Of a stretch of DNA of 64,000 nucleotides, positions 32,326 to 41,412 are shown piece after piece. Every line of letters begins with the position of its first letter. Position 1 is the stretch's first letter. Below the pieces are notes generated by a model, which was not told where the DNA came from, made no database searches, and saw nothing but the letters and a program-made list of their open reading frames with translations. The translations under genes were made by a program, and so were the position numbers. The stretch comes from DATFDN01 sp963756545 (GTDB lineage Bacteria > Pseudomonadota > Alphaproteobacteria > Acetobacterales > Acetobacteraceae), in contig CAVWNY010000002.1 of assembly GCA_963756545.1 (NCBI GenBank), forward strand, positions 372,001-436,000, given 5' to 3'.

Positions 32326-34470
32326 TTGGAGCCTAGTCGCGAGACCCTCGACCGCTACGAACTGCGGACCGTTCTGGCGCGCAGCGCTACCGGAGTCGTC
32401 TATGAGGGCTGGGATTCCCGCATCGCGCGAAAGGTCGCGATCAAGGCGGTTAACCTGCCCGATGCCGACGACGCCGAGTTGCAGGACAAGCTCGGCCGGT
32501 TCAAACGCGAGGCCCAGGCGGCCGGTCGGCTGCAACACCCGAACATCGTCGGCATCTACGACTACGGCGAGACCGACGAGATTGCCTTCATCGTCATGGA
32601 GTTCGTGGACGGGGTCTCGCTGAAGGCCTTGTTCGACCGCCATGAGCGGTTCGAGATGCCGATGATGCTTCGCGTGATGGACGCGGTGCTGGCGGCCCTG
32701 CAATACAGCCACGACCGCGGCATCATCCATCGCGACGTTAAGCCATCGAACATCATGCTTACTGCCGACGGCCGCGCCAAGATCGCCGATTTCGGGATCG
32801 CGCGGATCGAGAGCAGCAGCATGACGCAGATCGGCACCGTCATGGGCACGCCGTCGTACATGTCGCCCGAGCAGTTCCTTGGCGAAACCGTCGATGCGCG
32901 AACGGACGTCTACTCCGCCGGCGTCGTGCTCTATCAGATGCTGACCGGCGAGCGCCCTTACGAGGGCGGCGTGGCGACGATCATGCACAAGGTGCTGCAC
33001 ACCGATGCGGTGAAGCCGTCGCGGATCTCCACGCAGTCCTCGGCCATGCTGGACGCCGTCGTGGCGCGGGCGATGGCCAAGCGGCGGGAGGACCGCTTCG
33101 CCACCGCGGCGGCGTTCGCCGACGCGCTGCACACGGCCATGGACATGACCATGCTCATCCGTGCGCCGATGGCGAGCGCGTCCGAGCGGCCGCCGGCCCA
33201 GACAGCCCCCGGCGCGCCACCGCGCCCGGCCTTACCGCGTCCGGCATCACCCCGTCCGGCCTCACCACGTCCGGCAGTGCCGTCCGTCGCCGCGCCGGCT
33301 CGCCGGCCCGCCGCAAGCACGTTGGCGACGGCGCTGATTGCGGGGCTGCTGGTGCTTGGCGGAGTGGGCGGGGGCGCGGCTTGGCTCACGCGCTCCGGCC
33401 CTCCCAAGCCGCCGCCGCCCCTCCCAATGCCTTCGCCCGCGCCGGTTCCCGCGGCTGTTTCTCCTGCCCCTGCCCCTGCCCCGGCCCCGGCACCTTCGTC
33501 TACGCCGCCCGCGCCGACGGTGCATGAGTTGCCGGCGCCGAGCCGCGAACCCTCCGCTCCAGCCCAATTGCCGCCTCCGGCGCTCGCAGCGCCGCTGGCA
33601 CCTAAGCCGCCATTGGAATTGCTGGCTGCGCCCAGCCCGCTGGAAGGCGCCCGACCGGGAAATCCGCAAGCGCCGGCCAACCTGCCGTTTCCGCCGCCGG
33701 CGCCCCCGGATTTAGCCCTGGCCTTGTCTCCTCCGCCGCCCCTCGCCGCCCGCCCGCGTCGGTCATGCGAACATCCCCACTTCGCCCTGCGGACCGGCGG
33801 CAGCGTCGCGGTGCTGCGCGTCGTGAATGACGGCCAGGCCTGTGGGACGACGCTATGGGCGGACAGTCGCCGGCACATCCCCCTGGCAGCTCTGATCCTG
33901 GCTGCCCCACCCGCCCATGGGACCGTGCGCCTGAAGGGCAGCGAGTACGCCTACGTTCCGGCGCCGGGCTTCACCGGCCCGGACAGCTTCCGGGTCGAAG
34001 CGCCACCGTCACACTCGATCCGCTTCGACGTGACCGTCTTCCCGCCGCGGAACGATCAAGCGCGGAACAATTTCGTACCGACCGAGTTGGCCGGGCCGAA
34101 CGCGCCCGCTCCGTCCCCCTCCGGATTGGCGCCCGCGAAGAAGCCGACCCCCTGGATCGGATTTCACGTCGCGCCGCTCAGCGGCGAGGTCGCCAGCGAA
34201 CTCGGCCTGGGTGGCCCGGCCGGCGTGCTGGTGACGAGCGTGGACGGCGGCGGGCCGGCGGAGAAGGCACGGCTTCGGCCGCGTGACGTGGTGCTTGCCT
34301 TCAACGGCACCGTGCTCTCCGGTCCCGAATCGCTCACCCGCGCCGTCCAGGCGGCCTCGATCGGGGACGCCGCCACGGTCGAGATCTGGCGCGACCGTCG
34401 GTTGATGACGCTGCAGATCGAAACCGGGCAGGCGCCGACGCCCGCCGGGCGCGCCGGGCCGGCGGACTGA
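32326..34470 (+). CDS. Membrane Ser/Thr protein kinase with Pro-rich, Ig-like and PDZ domains
   Basis: The 714-residue product from the TTG at 32326 follows GGAGG at ideal spacing; an ATG at 32266 and a TTG at 32227 are weaker alternatives. Order: a Hanks-type kinase domain (about 10-270) with K40 (VAIKAV), E62, HRDVKPSN (135-142) and DFG (155-157), then TPSYMSPEQ. Next come a Pro-rich linker with RPASP repeats, a membrane helix (about 331-354), a long Pro/Ala-rich stretch, and an Ig/cadherin-like segment (about 481-572, PGFTGPDSF). A PDZ domain (about 609-700, WIGFHVAPLSGEVA to LMTLQIETG) ends it. The glycine loop is degraded: LARSATGVVYEG where L-G-x-G-x-x-G is expected. Catalytic residues are otherwise intact. 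Likely a sensor kinase with an extracytoplasmic PDZ domain. Confidence 0.85.
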   Translation: MEPSRETLDRYELRTVLARSATGVVYEGWDSRIARKVAIKAVNLPDADDAELQDKLGRFKREAQAAGRLQHPNIVGIYDYGETDEIAFIVMEFVDGVSLKALFDRHERFEMPMMLRVMDAVLAALQYSHDRGIIHRDVKPSNIMLTADGRAKIADFGIARIESSSMTQIGTVMGTPSYMSPEQFLGETVDARTDVYSAGVVLYQMLTGERPYEGGVATIMHKVLHTDAVKPSRISTQSSAMLDAVVARAMAKRREDRFATAAAFADALHTAMDMTMLIRAPMASASERPPAQTAPGAPPRPALPRPASPRPASPRPAVPSVAAPARRPAASTLATALIAGLLVLGGVGGGAAWLTRSGPPKPPPPLPMPSPAPVPAAVSPAPAPAPAPAPSSTPPAPTVHELPAPSREPSAPAQLPPPALAAPLAPKPPLELLAAPSPLEGARPGNPQAPANLPFPPPAPPDLALALSPPPPLAARPRRSCEHPHFALRTGGSVAVLRVVNDGQACGTTLWADSRRHIPLAALILAAPPAHGTVRLKGSEYAYVPAPGFTGPDSFRVEAPPSHSIRFDVTVFPPRNDQARNNFVPTELAGPNAPAPSPSGLAPAKKPTPWIGFHVAPLSGEVASELGLGGPAGVLVTSVDGGGPAEKARLRPRDVVLAFNGTVLSGPESLTRAVQAASIGDAATVEIWRDRRLMTLQIETGQAPTPAGRAGPAD

Positions 34471-34536
34471 CACCGCTTTCGCGGCGTCGGTCGTCGGCGC
34501 GACCGCCGCGCCGTGGTCTGCTATGGACCTCCGCGA

Positions 34537-36672
34537 ATGCGAGCAGGCCCCGTCACCACCGACATCGTCCTCCTCGGCGCCGGGCACGCGCATGTTGAGG
34601 TGCTGCGCCGCTTCGCTCGGCACCCCGAGCGCGGCGTGCGCCTGACCCTGATCGGGCGCGAGCCGCACACGCCGTATTCCGGGATGCTGCCGGGACTGGT
34701 GCGCGGCGACTATGGCTTCGACGAGGCGCATATCGACCTCGCGCCGCTGGCCGCTGCTTCGGGCGCGCGCCTGATCCTCGCCGAGGCCGACGGCATCGAT
34801 CTCACCGCCCGCGCGGTCCGGCTGGCCGGACGCCCGGCCGTCCCGTTCGACACGCTTTCGCTAGACGTGGGCGGGATTCCGGCCATGCCGGAGGACGGCG
34901 GGATTCCCGTCAAGCCGATCGGGCAGTTCCTCGACCGGCTTGCCGCGTTGCAGGCGCATCTCGCACCCGACGCGCGCATCGCCGTCGTGGGCGCCGGCGC
35001 CGCCGGGACCGAGCTGGCGCTGGCGCTGGTCCGGCACTTCGCCCGCCGCGTGCAGATCACCCTGATCGCAAGCGAGGCCGAGCCGCTCGCCGAGGCCCCG
35101 ACGCGCGTGCGAGAAGTCGCCCGAGGCGCGCTCGCCGATGCGGGCGTGGGATTGGTGTGCGGCGTGCGCGCCGGTGCTCTGACGCACGGGCGGCTCGCGC
35201 TCTCGGACGGCACCTCCCTCCGCGCCGACGCGGCGCTGTGGACGACGGGCGTGGTCGGACCGGGGTTCCTGGCTGCCTCGGGCCTCGCGTGCGACGAATC
35301 CGGCTGCGTGCGCGTCGATCGCGGGCTGCGGAGCATCACTCATCCGTTCGTCTTTGCCGCCGGCGACTGCGCCGCCATGGCCGGCGCGGCGCGGCCAAAG
35401 GCGGGCGTCTGGGCGGTGCGCGCCGGCGCACCGCTGGCCGCGAACCTGCGTCGCGCCGCACGGGGCCGGGCGCCGCGACCGTGGCGCCCGCAGTCCCACG
35501 CGCTGGTGATCCTGGGCCTGGGCGATGGGCGGGCGCTCGCGTGGCGGAATGGGCTGGCCGTGTCGGGACGCCTCGTGTGGCGCTGGAAGGACTGGATCGA
35601 CCGGCGCTGGATGCGGATGTATGCCATGCGTATGGCCCCGCCCACGGGCGAGCAGGCGGCGTCGATGCGCTGCGGCGGGTGCGGCGCCAAGGTCGGCGCC
35701 GAGGCGCTGGCCGGCGTTCTGGCCGGCCTCGCGCCGGCGGAGCGGCCCGACATCCTGCTGGGTCTGTCCGGCGCCGACGACGCGGCGATCGTGCAGCCGC
35801 CGCCCGGCAAGGCGGTGGTGCAGAGCGTGGATCATTTCCGCGCCTTCCTGGATGACCCGTTCGTCTTCGGCCAGGTCGCCGCCGCGCATGCGCTATCGGA
35901 CATTCATGCGATGGGCGCGCACCCCTGGACGGCGCTCGCCGTCGCCGCCGTGCCGTATGCACCGGGCGGACGCATGGCCGCCGATCTCGCCGCGATGATG
36001 CGCGGCGCGGCCGACGTGCTGACAGCCGATGGGTGCGCACTGGTCGGCGGACACTCGGGCGAGGCGGCCGAGGCAAGCCTCGGGTTCGCCGTCACTGGCC
36101 TCGTGGAGCCGCGACGCGCCTGGCGCAAGGCGGGGCTGCGGCCGGGTGACGCGCTGATCCTCACCAAGCCGCTTGGCACCGGAATCGTGCTGGCCGGGCA
36201 AATGCGTGGATTGACTAAGGCGCGCTGGCTTGTCGCCGCGATCGGTTCCATGCGCCGCAGCAACGCCGAGGCCGCCCGCATACTGCGCGCGCACGGTGTG
36301 CTCGCCTGCACCGACGTCACCGGCTTCGGGCTGGTCGGGCATCTGACGGAGATGCTGCGCGCATCAGGCGTCGCGGCGACGCTCCTCCCCGACGACGTGC
36401 CGCTCCTGCCGGGCGCGCTGGAGCTGGCCCGCGTTGGGATCGAGAGCACGCTGGCCCCGGAAAACCGCCGCCTGCTGCCGTTCGCCGAGCGCGGCCCGCT
36501 CATCGATCTGCTGATCGACCCACAGACCTCCGGCGGCCTGCTCGCCGGCGTCGCCGCCGGGCGGGCACCGACCTGCGTGGCGGCGCTGCTTGCGGCGGGT
36601 CTGGAGGGAGCGATCGTGGGGAAAGTCGAACCACACGCCGGCGGTCCGGTGCTGCGGCTCCGTCCGGCATAG
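34537..36672 (+). CDS. selD: Fused FAD-dependent oxidoreductase and selenide, water dikinase
   Basis: The N-terminal 370 or so residues are an NDH-2-like flavoprotein with GAGHAH (14-19), a second Rossmann GAGAAGTELAL (from 152) and GDC (276-278). The C-terminal half is SelD, which makes selenophosphate from selenide and ATP: CGGCGAK (379-385, with the active-site Cys and Lys), LSGADDAAIV, ALSDIHAMGA, VGGHSGEA, DVTGFGLVGHL and DPQTSGGLL. It uses Cys, not Sec, at the active site. This fusion type is known in bacteria; the flavin part may supply reduced selenium. The ATG at 34537 is chosen over a GTG at 34513. No selA, selB, selU or tRNA-Sec lies in the window. Confidence 0.92.
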   Translation: MRAGPVTTDIVLLGAGHAHVEVLRRFARHPERGVRLTLIGREPHTPYSGMLPGLVRGDYGFDEAHIDLAPLAAASGARLILAEADGIDLTARAVRLAGRPAVPFDTLSLDVGGIPAMPEDGGIPVKPIGQFLDRLAALQAHLAPDARIAVVGAGAAGTELALALVRHFARRVQITLIASEAEPLAEAPTRVREVARGALADAGVGLVCGVRAGALTHGRLALSDGTSLRADAALWTTGVVGPGFLAASGLACDESGCVRVDRGLRSITHPFVFAAGDCAAMAGAARPKAGVWAVRAGAPLAANLRRAARGRAPRPWRPQSHALVILGLGDGRALAWRNGLAVSGRLVWRWKDWIDRRWMRMYAMRMAPPTGEQAASMRCGGCGAKVGAEALAGVLAGLAPAERPDILLGLSGADDAAIVQPPPGKAVVQSVDHFRAFLDDPFVFGQVAAAHALSDIHAMGAHPWTALAVAAVPYAPGGRMAADLAAMMRGAADVLTADGCALVGGHSGEAAEASLGFAVTGLVEPRRAWRKAGLRPGDALILTKPLGTGIVLAGQMRGLTKARWLVAAIGSMRRSNAEAARILRAHGVLACTDVTGFGLVGHLTEMLRASGVAATLLPDDVPLLPGALELARVGIESTLAPENRRLLPFAERGPLIDLLIDPQTSGGLLAGVAAGRAPTCVAALLAAGLEGAIVGKVEPHAGGPVLRLRPA

Positions 36673-36700
36673 GCCAGGACGCCCTCAAAACCCGCCGCTC

Positions 36701-36735
36701 GCGCAAAACCGGGGACACAGGGGACCGTTTTGCGC
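36701..36735. terminator. Hairpin downstream of selD
   Basis: GCGCAAAAC at 36701-36709 pairs with GTTTTGCGC at 36727-36735, a nine-base perfect stem around GGGGACACAGGGGAC. It begins 28 bases after the selD stop, so it could end transcription. The loop carries a doubled GGGGAC and no U-tract follows, so it may instead be a dispersed repeat. Confidence 0.45.
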
Positions 36736-36899
36736 ACTCAGCACGGACTGAGCCCAACGTGCCCCGCCTCGGCGTAGGCCCGGTTTTGACATCACGGGTG
36801 ACGACGGGCATCCCGCCTCACTTGCGGCGCACCGACCCGTCTCATACGTCGAGAGGCCGACGCCGGCTTTCATCAACGTGTCCTAGAACCGGAGCGCCC
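36736..36899. other. Intergenic region before the tartrate dehydrogenase-like gene
   Basis: No gene is seen. This 164-base stretch should hold the promoter of the gene at 36900, which has GGAGCG directly upstream of its start. Confidence 0.3.
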
Positions 36900-37973
36900 A
36901 TGCGCACCCATCGCATCGCCGCCATTCCCGCCGACGGCATCGGCCCCGAGGTCATCGGCGCCGGGCTGGAGGTGCTCGACGCGGTCGCCGCGCGTGACGG
37001 CGGGTTCCGCCTCGCGGTCGATCACTATGCCTGGGGTTCGGACTGGTACCGCAAGCACGGCGTGCTGATGCCGCCCGACGGGCTCGCCTGGCTGCGGACG
37101 GCGGACGCCATCTACTTCGGCGCCGTGGGCGATCCCGACATCCCCGACCATGTGACGTTGTGGGGCCTGCGCCTGCAGATCTGCCAGGACCTCGAGCAAT
37201 ACGCGAACGTACGCCCGACGCGCATCCTGCCCGGCATCACCTCTCCGCTGCGCGATGTCGGGCCGGGCGACCTCGACTGGGTCATCGTGCGCGAGAACAG
37301 CGAGGGCGAGTACGCCGGCCAGGGCGGGCGCACCCATCGCGGGCTGCCCGAGGAGGTCGCGACCGAGACCGCCATCTTCACCCGGCGCGGCGTGGAGCGG
37401 ATCATGCGCTTCGCCTTCGAGATCGCGCGCGCGCGCCCACGCCGGCACCTGACCGTGGTGACGAAGTCCAACGCGCAACGGCACGGCATGGTGTTCTGGG
37501 ACGAGATCGCCGCGCTGGTCTCGCACGGATACCCGGACGTGACATGGGACAAGGAACTGGTGGACGCGATGACCCTGCGCATGGTCCGCCGCCCGCGCTC
37601 GATCGACACCGTCGTCGCGACCAACCTGCACGCCGACATCCTCTCCGACCTTGCAGCCGCCTTGGCCGGCTCGCTCGGCATCGCGCCCACCGCGAACATC
37701 GACCCCGAGCGACGCGGCCCGTCGATGTTCGAGCCGATCCACGGCTCGGCGTTCGACATCGTGGGCAAGGGCATCGCCAACCCGGTGGCGAGCTTCTGGA
37801 CGGCGGCGATGATGCTGGAGCATCTGGGCGAGAAGCCGGCGGCCGATCTGCTCATGCGCGCGGTCGAGCAGGTGTGCGCGGCGGGGATCACGACCCCGGA
37901 CCTGGGCGGCAAGGCAACCACGCAGGAGGTGACGCGCGCGGTGTGCGAGGCGGTGCGTGGTACTAATCAATGA
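36900..37973 (+). CDS. Tartrate dehydrogenase/decarboxylase-like beta-decarboxylating dehydrogenase
   Basis: Member of the isocitrate/isopropylmalate/tartrate dehydrogenase family, NAD- and divalent-metal-dependent. The 357-residue product has ADGIGPEV near the N-terminus, the substrate Arg region (NVRPTRILPG), VRENSEGEYAG, the catalytic Lys in VTKSNAQ, metal-site aspartates in NLHADILSDLAAALAGSLG and the cofactor segment FEPIHGSAFDI. The latter with GKGIANP resembles the tartrate dehydrogenase (TtuC) branch more than LeuB. The open frame upstream to 36759 is noncoding. It is monocistronic and convergent with the serine dehydratase gene. D-malate or isopropylmalate-like substrates remain possible. 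Confidence 0.85.
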   Translation: MRTHRIAAIPADGIGPEVIGAGLEVLDAVAARDGGFRLAVDHYAWGSDWYRKHGVLMPPDGLAWLRTADAIYFGAVGDPDIPDHVTLWGLRLQICQDLEQYANVRPTRILPGITSPLRDVGPGDLDWVIVRENSEGEYAGQGGRTHRGLPEEVATETAIFTRRGVERIMRFAFEIARARPRRHLTVVTKSNAQRHGMVFWDEIAALVSHGYPDVTWDKELVDAMTLRMVRRPRSIDTVVATNLHADILSDLAAALAGSLGIAPTANIDPERRGPSMFEPIHGSAFDIVGKGIANPVASFWTAAMMLEHLGEKPAADLLMRAVEQVCAAGITTPDLGGKATTQEVTRAVCEAVRGTNQ

Positions 37974-37983
37974 TACCAGCAGC

Positions 37984-38066
37984 CTTGACCTGACCTGTGC
38001 CGTCATGCCCGCATCCCTGCCGTCATCCCGGCGAAGGCGGGAATGACGGAAAACAGGTCAGGATCA
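37984..38066. terminator. Long inverted repeat between convergent genes
   Basis: TTGACCTGACCTGTGCCGTCAT at the left is mirrored by ATGACGGAAAACAGGTCAGG at the right. Between them is a second palindrome of the dispersed family (CGTCATCCCGGCG, GGCGGGAATGACG). It lies between two stop codons (37973 and 38097), a natural place for a bidirectional terminator. The right arm recurs at 12527-12547 at the end of hpnK. Confidence 0.6.
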
Positions 38067-38096
38067 GGGCGGCTCGTATAAGGCGCGGCGCCCCGC

Positions 38097-39518
38097 TCAG
38101 CATTCGACGAAATTGACCGCCAGGCCGCCGAGGCTGGTTTCCTTGTATTTGGATCGCATGTCGTTGCCGGTCTGGCGCATCGTCTCGATGACCGCGTCGA
38201 GCGAGACGATATGCGTGCCGTCGCCGCGCAGCGCCAGATAGGCGGCATTGATCGCCTTCACCGCGCCCATCGTGTTGCGCTCGATGCAGGGAATCTGCAC
38301 CAGGCCCTTGATCGGATCGCAGGTCAGGCCGAGGTTGTGCTCCATCCCGATCTCGGCGGCGTTCTCTATCTGCGCGTTGTTGCCGCCCAACGCCGCGACC
38401 AGCGCCCCGGCCGCCATCGAGCAGGCGACCCCTACCTCGCCCTGACATCCCATCTCCGCGGCGGAAATCGACGCCCGCTTCTTATACAGCGCGCCGATCG
38501 CCGCCGCGGCGAGCAGGAAGTTCCGCGACCCCTCGAGCGACGCCGGGACAATGAAGGTCTCATAGTATTTCAGCACCGCCGGGATGACGCCCGCCGCCCC
38601 GTTCGTCGGGGCGGTCACGACCCGGCCGCCGGCGGCATTCTCCTCGTTCACCGCGAGCGCGTAGAGGCTGACCCACTCGAAGATGTGGGAGGGATTGTGG
38701 GCCGGACCGGCGGCGACGAGGTCGTCGTGCAGCGCCTTCGCCCGCCGGCGGACCTTCAGGCCGCCGGGCAGCGTTCCGCTCTGGCGGCATCCGCGATCGA
38801 TGCAGGCGAGCATCGCCACGCGCACGCGGTCGAGGAACGCGATCGTTTCCGCCTCTTCCCGCCACGCCTGCTCGTTAGCAAGCACGATCTCCGCGATGGA
38901 GAGCTTGGCGCGCCGCCCGATCGCGAGCAGGTCGGCGGCCGAGGAGAACGGATAGGGCTGCGCGACGTTGCTGCCAGGGCGAATGTCCGGCCTATCTTCG
39001 CCGTCGAGCAGGATCGAGCCGCCCCCGATCGAGTAGTATTGCCGCACGAACGCCGGCGCGGCGTCGAGGAACGCCGAGAAGCGCAGCGCGTTCGGATGCC
39101 CGGGTAGAAACTTACCCTTGCGGAACAGCAGGCTTTCGCTCTCCGTAAAGGGAACGGGGTGTCGCCCCGCCAGCATGAGCGTGCGCGATCGCCGCACCTC
39201 CTCGAGCAGCGCAGGGACCTGCTCCGGGTCCACCGTCTCGGGCTGCCATCCCGACAAGCCAAGGAGTACGGCGACGTCGGTGGCGTGACCCTTGCCCGTC
39301 AGGGCGAGAGAGCCGAACAGTTCGACGACGAGGCGCGTGACCCGAGGCTGGCGCTCGGGACCGAGCGCCTCGGCGAAGCGATACGCCGCCCGCATCGGTC
39401 CGACGGTGTGGGAACTCGACGGCCCGATCCCGATCGTGAACAGCTCCACGACACTGATCGGCGCCTCGGTCTTTCGTCGCGCTGCTCCAGCCAGCGACGT
39501 GCCCCGTTCGATGCCCAT
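38097..39518 (-). CDS. sdaA: L-serine ammonia-lyase (iron-sulfur type)
   Basis: Converts L-serine to pyruvate and ammonia with an oxygen-sensitive [4Fe-4S] cluster. The 473-residue single-chain product has the beta domain first (VVELFTIGIGPSSSHTVGPM) and the alpha domain after. Cluster-type cysteines lie in AEMGCQGEVGVACSMAAGA and TCDPIKGLVQIPCIERN, and AAGGRVVTAPTNGAAG is conserved. The start at 39518 (MGIERGTSLAG) is one plausible choice; the frame continues upstream without conserved sequence. It is convergent with the dehydrogenase gene and divergent from the small gene at 39727. Confidence 0.94.
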   Translation of the reverse strand: MGIERGTSLAGAARRKTEAPISVVELFTIGIGPSSSHTVGPMRAAYRFAEALGPERQPRVTRLVVELFGSLALTGKGHATDVAVLLGLSGWQPETVDPEQVPALLEEVRRSRTLMLAGRHPVPFTESESLLFRKGKFLPGHPNALRFSAFLDAAPAFVRQYYSIGGGSILLDGEDRPDIRPGSNVAQPYPFSSAADLLAIGRRAKLSIAEIVLANEQAWREEAETIAFLDRVRVAMLACIDRGCRQSGTLPGGLKVRRRAKALHDDLVAAGPAHNPSHIFEWVSLYALAVNEENAAGGRVVTAPTNGAAGVIPAVLKYYETFIVPASLEGSRNFLLAAAAIGALYKKRASISAAEMGCQGEVGVACSMAAGALVAALGGNNAQIENAAEIGMEHNLGLTCDPIKGLVQIPCIERNTMGAVKAINAAYLALRGDGTHIVSLDAVIETMRQTGNDMRSKYKETSLGGLAVNFVEC

Positions 39519-39726
39519 TGGCTGCGTCTTTCTGAATAGGTCGGATATTGGCTTGATGTAGGCGCGGATGATGGCGCGCGGTAGGGCGCGGGCAGTCGGA
39601 TGCTCACGCCCTGGTGACTCTGGCGGGCTCTCTGCCCCGAAAACGCCATCGGTCGATCCAATTGACGCCCCGGTAACGATCCATCTCCATCTCACCGAGA
39701 GGTCAGCCGGATCGAAGGAGCTGAGA

Positions 39727-39990
39727 ATGGCCGACGCCGCGCAGGTTGCAGACGACATTGCCCGCCGCCAGTTCCGCGTGTTCGACGGGATCGGCGACCG
39801 CATCGCGATGAGTGCGGAGGACCGGCGCCGCATCCTGCTTCTCTCTCCCGAGGAGTGGTCGGCCTGGTCGCGCGTGCCGAATGGCGGCCCGCTTCCGGCG
39901 CGCCCCGGCCTGCCGCTGATGTTGCAACGCCTGGGCGCGGCGACCCATCGCCTTGCGGTGGTCGCTGAGCGGCGCGGCGCGGCGGCTTGA
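39727..39990 (+). CDS. Hypothetical protein, 87 residues
   Basis: Not recognised. The ATG at 39727 has GAAGGAG upstream at good spacing. The protein is soluble and helical: ADDIARRQFRVFDGIGDRI, then MSAEDRRRILLLSPEEWSAW, then LPLMLQRLGAATHRLAVV. The SPEEWSAW segment loosely recalls the C-terminal part of Xre/MbcA/ParS-type antitoxins, but no toxin gene is adjacent, so this is only a hint. It is flanked by sdaA (divergent) and the sugar-phosphate transferase gene (convergent). Confidence 0.5.
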   Translation: MADAAQVADDIARRQFRVFDGIGDRIAMSAEDRRRILLLSPEEWSAWSRVPNGGPLPARPGLPLMLQRLGAATHRLAVVAERRGAAA

Positions 39991-40047
39991 GGCCCTGCGG
40001 TACGCCGTGAAAGCGTCGCCAAACCGGCGGCGCGGGGCGGGGCGTGC

Positions 40048-41412
40048 CTACCGGGCGCCCTCGCGGAACAGGATCACGCGGACGGTGGCCATCAGCACCA
40101 GGAAATCGAGAAAAAGCCCGCGGTTCTTTAAGTAGTAAAGATCATAGGCCAGCTTTTCGCGCGCGTCCTCGACCGAGGCACCGTAGGGGTAGTTCACCTG
40201 GGCCCAGCCGGTGATGCCGGGCTTGACGTAAGCGCGTTCGTTGTAGAACGGGATCAACGCGGCGAGCTGCTCGACGAAATGCGGGCGCTCCGGCCGCGGC
40301 CCGACCAGGCTCATGTCGCCGCGCAGCACGTTCAGCAGTTGCGGCAACTCGTCGATCCGGGTGGATCGGATGAAGGCGCCAACCCGGGTCACGCGCGAAT
40401 CGCGCTTCGCCGCCCAGCGCGGCTTGCCGCCGGCCTCGGCGTCCACGCGCATGCTGCGGAACTTCAGCAGCGTGAAGCCGCGCCCGCACAGGCCGACACG
40501 GTCCTGCCGGTAAAGGATCGGCCCGGGGGTGTCCATCCGCACCGCCAGGGCGGTGAGGGCGACGACCGGCAGGGTCAGGGCGAGCAGCAGGAGACTGATC
40601 ACGACGTCCACCAGGCGCTTCAGCGCCTCCCTCATGCGACCGGCGGCAAAGCCGTCGGTTCCGAGCAGCCAACCGATGGTGAGGTCATCGGGGCTGATGC
40701 GGCCCAGGTGCTGCTCGGAGAAGCCGATATCGTCGTACATCCTCACGCCGCGCAGCTTGTAGTCGAGCAGCCACGCCGCGGAACCGGCGTCGGACGCATC
40801 GGCGGCGAGCACCGCCCAGATGCGGCCGGCGCGAAGCTTCGCCAAGCTCGGCGGGGCGCCGAGGGGGTCCACGACGCCGGCCAGCTCGAACCGCTCGCCG
40901 CGGCGGCTACGGAGTGCCGCGATCAGACGAAACGCCGGCTCGCCCGCGCCCACCAGCAGCACCCGCCGGACGAGCAGCGGTTGGGCCAGAGCCAGCCGCA
41001 GCCCCCAGCGCGTCAGCAGCAGGCAGGCGATCCACAACCCCAGCACCTTGAGCAACCAAACGGCATAGGTGCCGGACAGCCCGGCGCTGAACGCGCCCCC
41101 GACGGCGAGCGCGACGGGAAAGGCCAGCACCGCCACCAGCGCGGCGTTCAGCGCGACGCGGCGCGGGTGGAGGCAGATGTCGGGGCGGTACAGTCCGAGC
41201 GCGATCGCCGTGCCCCCCAGCATGGCGGCGAGCAGGGCCGCGTGGTTGGCAATCCGGACGTCAAGACCAAGCGCCCTCCAGGAAACGCCGAGCACCTCGA
41301 TCGTGCCGGGGGCAAGCATCATCGCGTATCCCACCGCGAAGGCCAGGAGCAGGTCCACCGCCCAGAGCGCCGCCATTTCGGGCGCGACATAACGGCCGAC
41401 CATCCGTGCCAT
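40048..41412 (-). CDS. Exopolysaccharide polyprenyl glycosylphosphotransferase
   Basis: Bacterial sugar transferase that loads the first sugar-1-phosphate onto undecaprenyl phosphate at the inner membrane. The 454-residue product has four N-terminal membrane helices, a Rossmann-like CoA-binding segment (VRRVLLVGAGEPAFR), one more helix (VVISLLLLALTLPVVAL) and the catalytic domain with GFTLLKFRSM, DELPQLLNVLRGDMSLVGPRP and KPGITGWAQVNY. This matches the type linked to exosortase-A exopolysaccharide loci. The start at 41412 has GGGAGGGAG upstream. It is divergent from the export genes and provides their lipid-linked starter. Confidence 0.92.
   Translation of the reverse strand: MARMVGRYVAPEMAALWAVDLLLAFAVGYAMMLAPGTIEVLGVSWRALGLDVRIANHAALLAAMLGGTAIALGLYRPDICLHPRRVALNAALVAVLAFPVALAVGGAFSAGLSGTYAVWLLKVLGLWIACLLLTRWGLRLALAQPLLVRRVLLVGAGEPAFRLIAALRSRRGERFELAGVVDPLGAPPSLAKLRAGRIWAVLAADASDAGSAAWLLDYKLRGVRMYDDIGFSEQHLGRISPDDLTIGWLLGTDGFAAGRMREALKRLVDVVISLLLLALTLPVVALTALAVRMDTPGPILYRQDRVGLCGRGFTLLKFRSMRVDAEAGGKPRWAAKRDSRVTRVGAFIRSTRIDELPQLLNVLRGDMSLVGPRPERPHFVEQLAALIPFYNERAYVKPGITGWAQVNYPYGASVEDAREKLAYDLYYLKNRGLFLDFLVLMATVRVILFREGAR

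Noticed and set aside
35670..35700. Selenocysteine (in-frame TGA) in SelD
   Set aside because: The active-site motif is CGGCGAK with ordinary Cys codons; no internal TGA is present.
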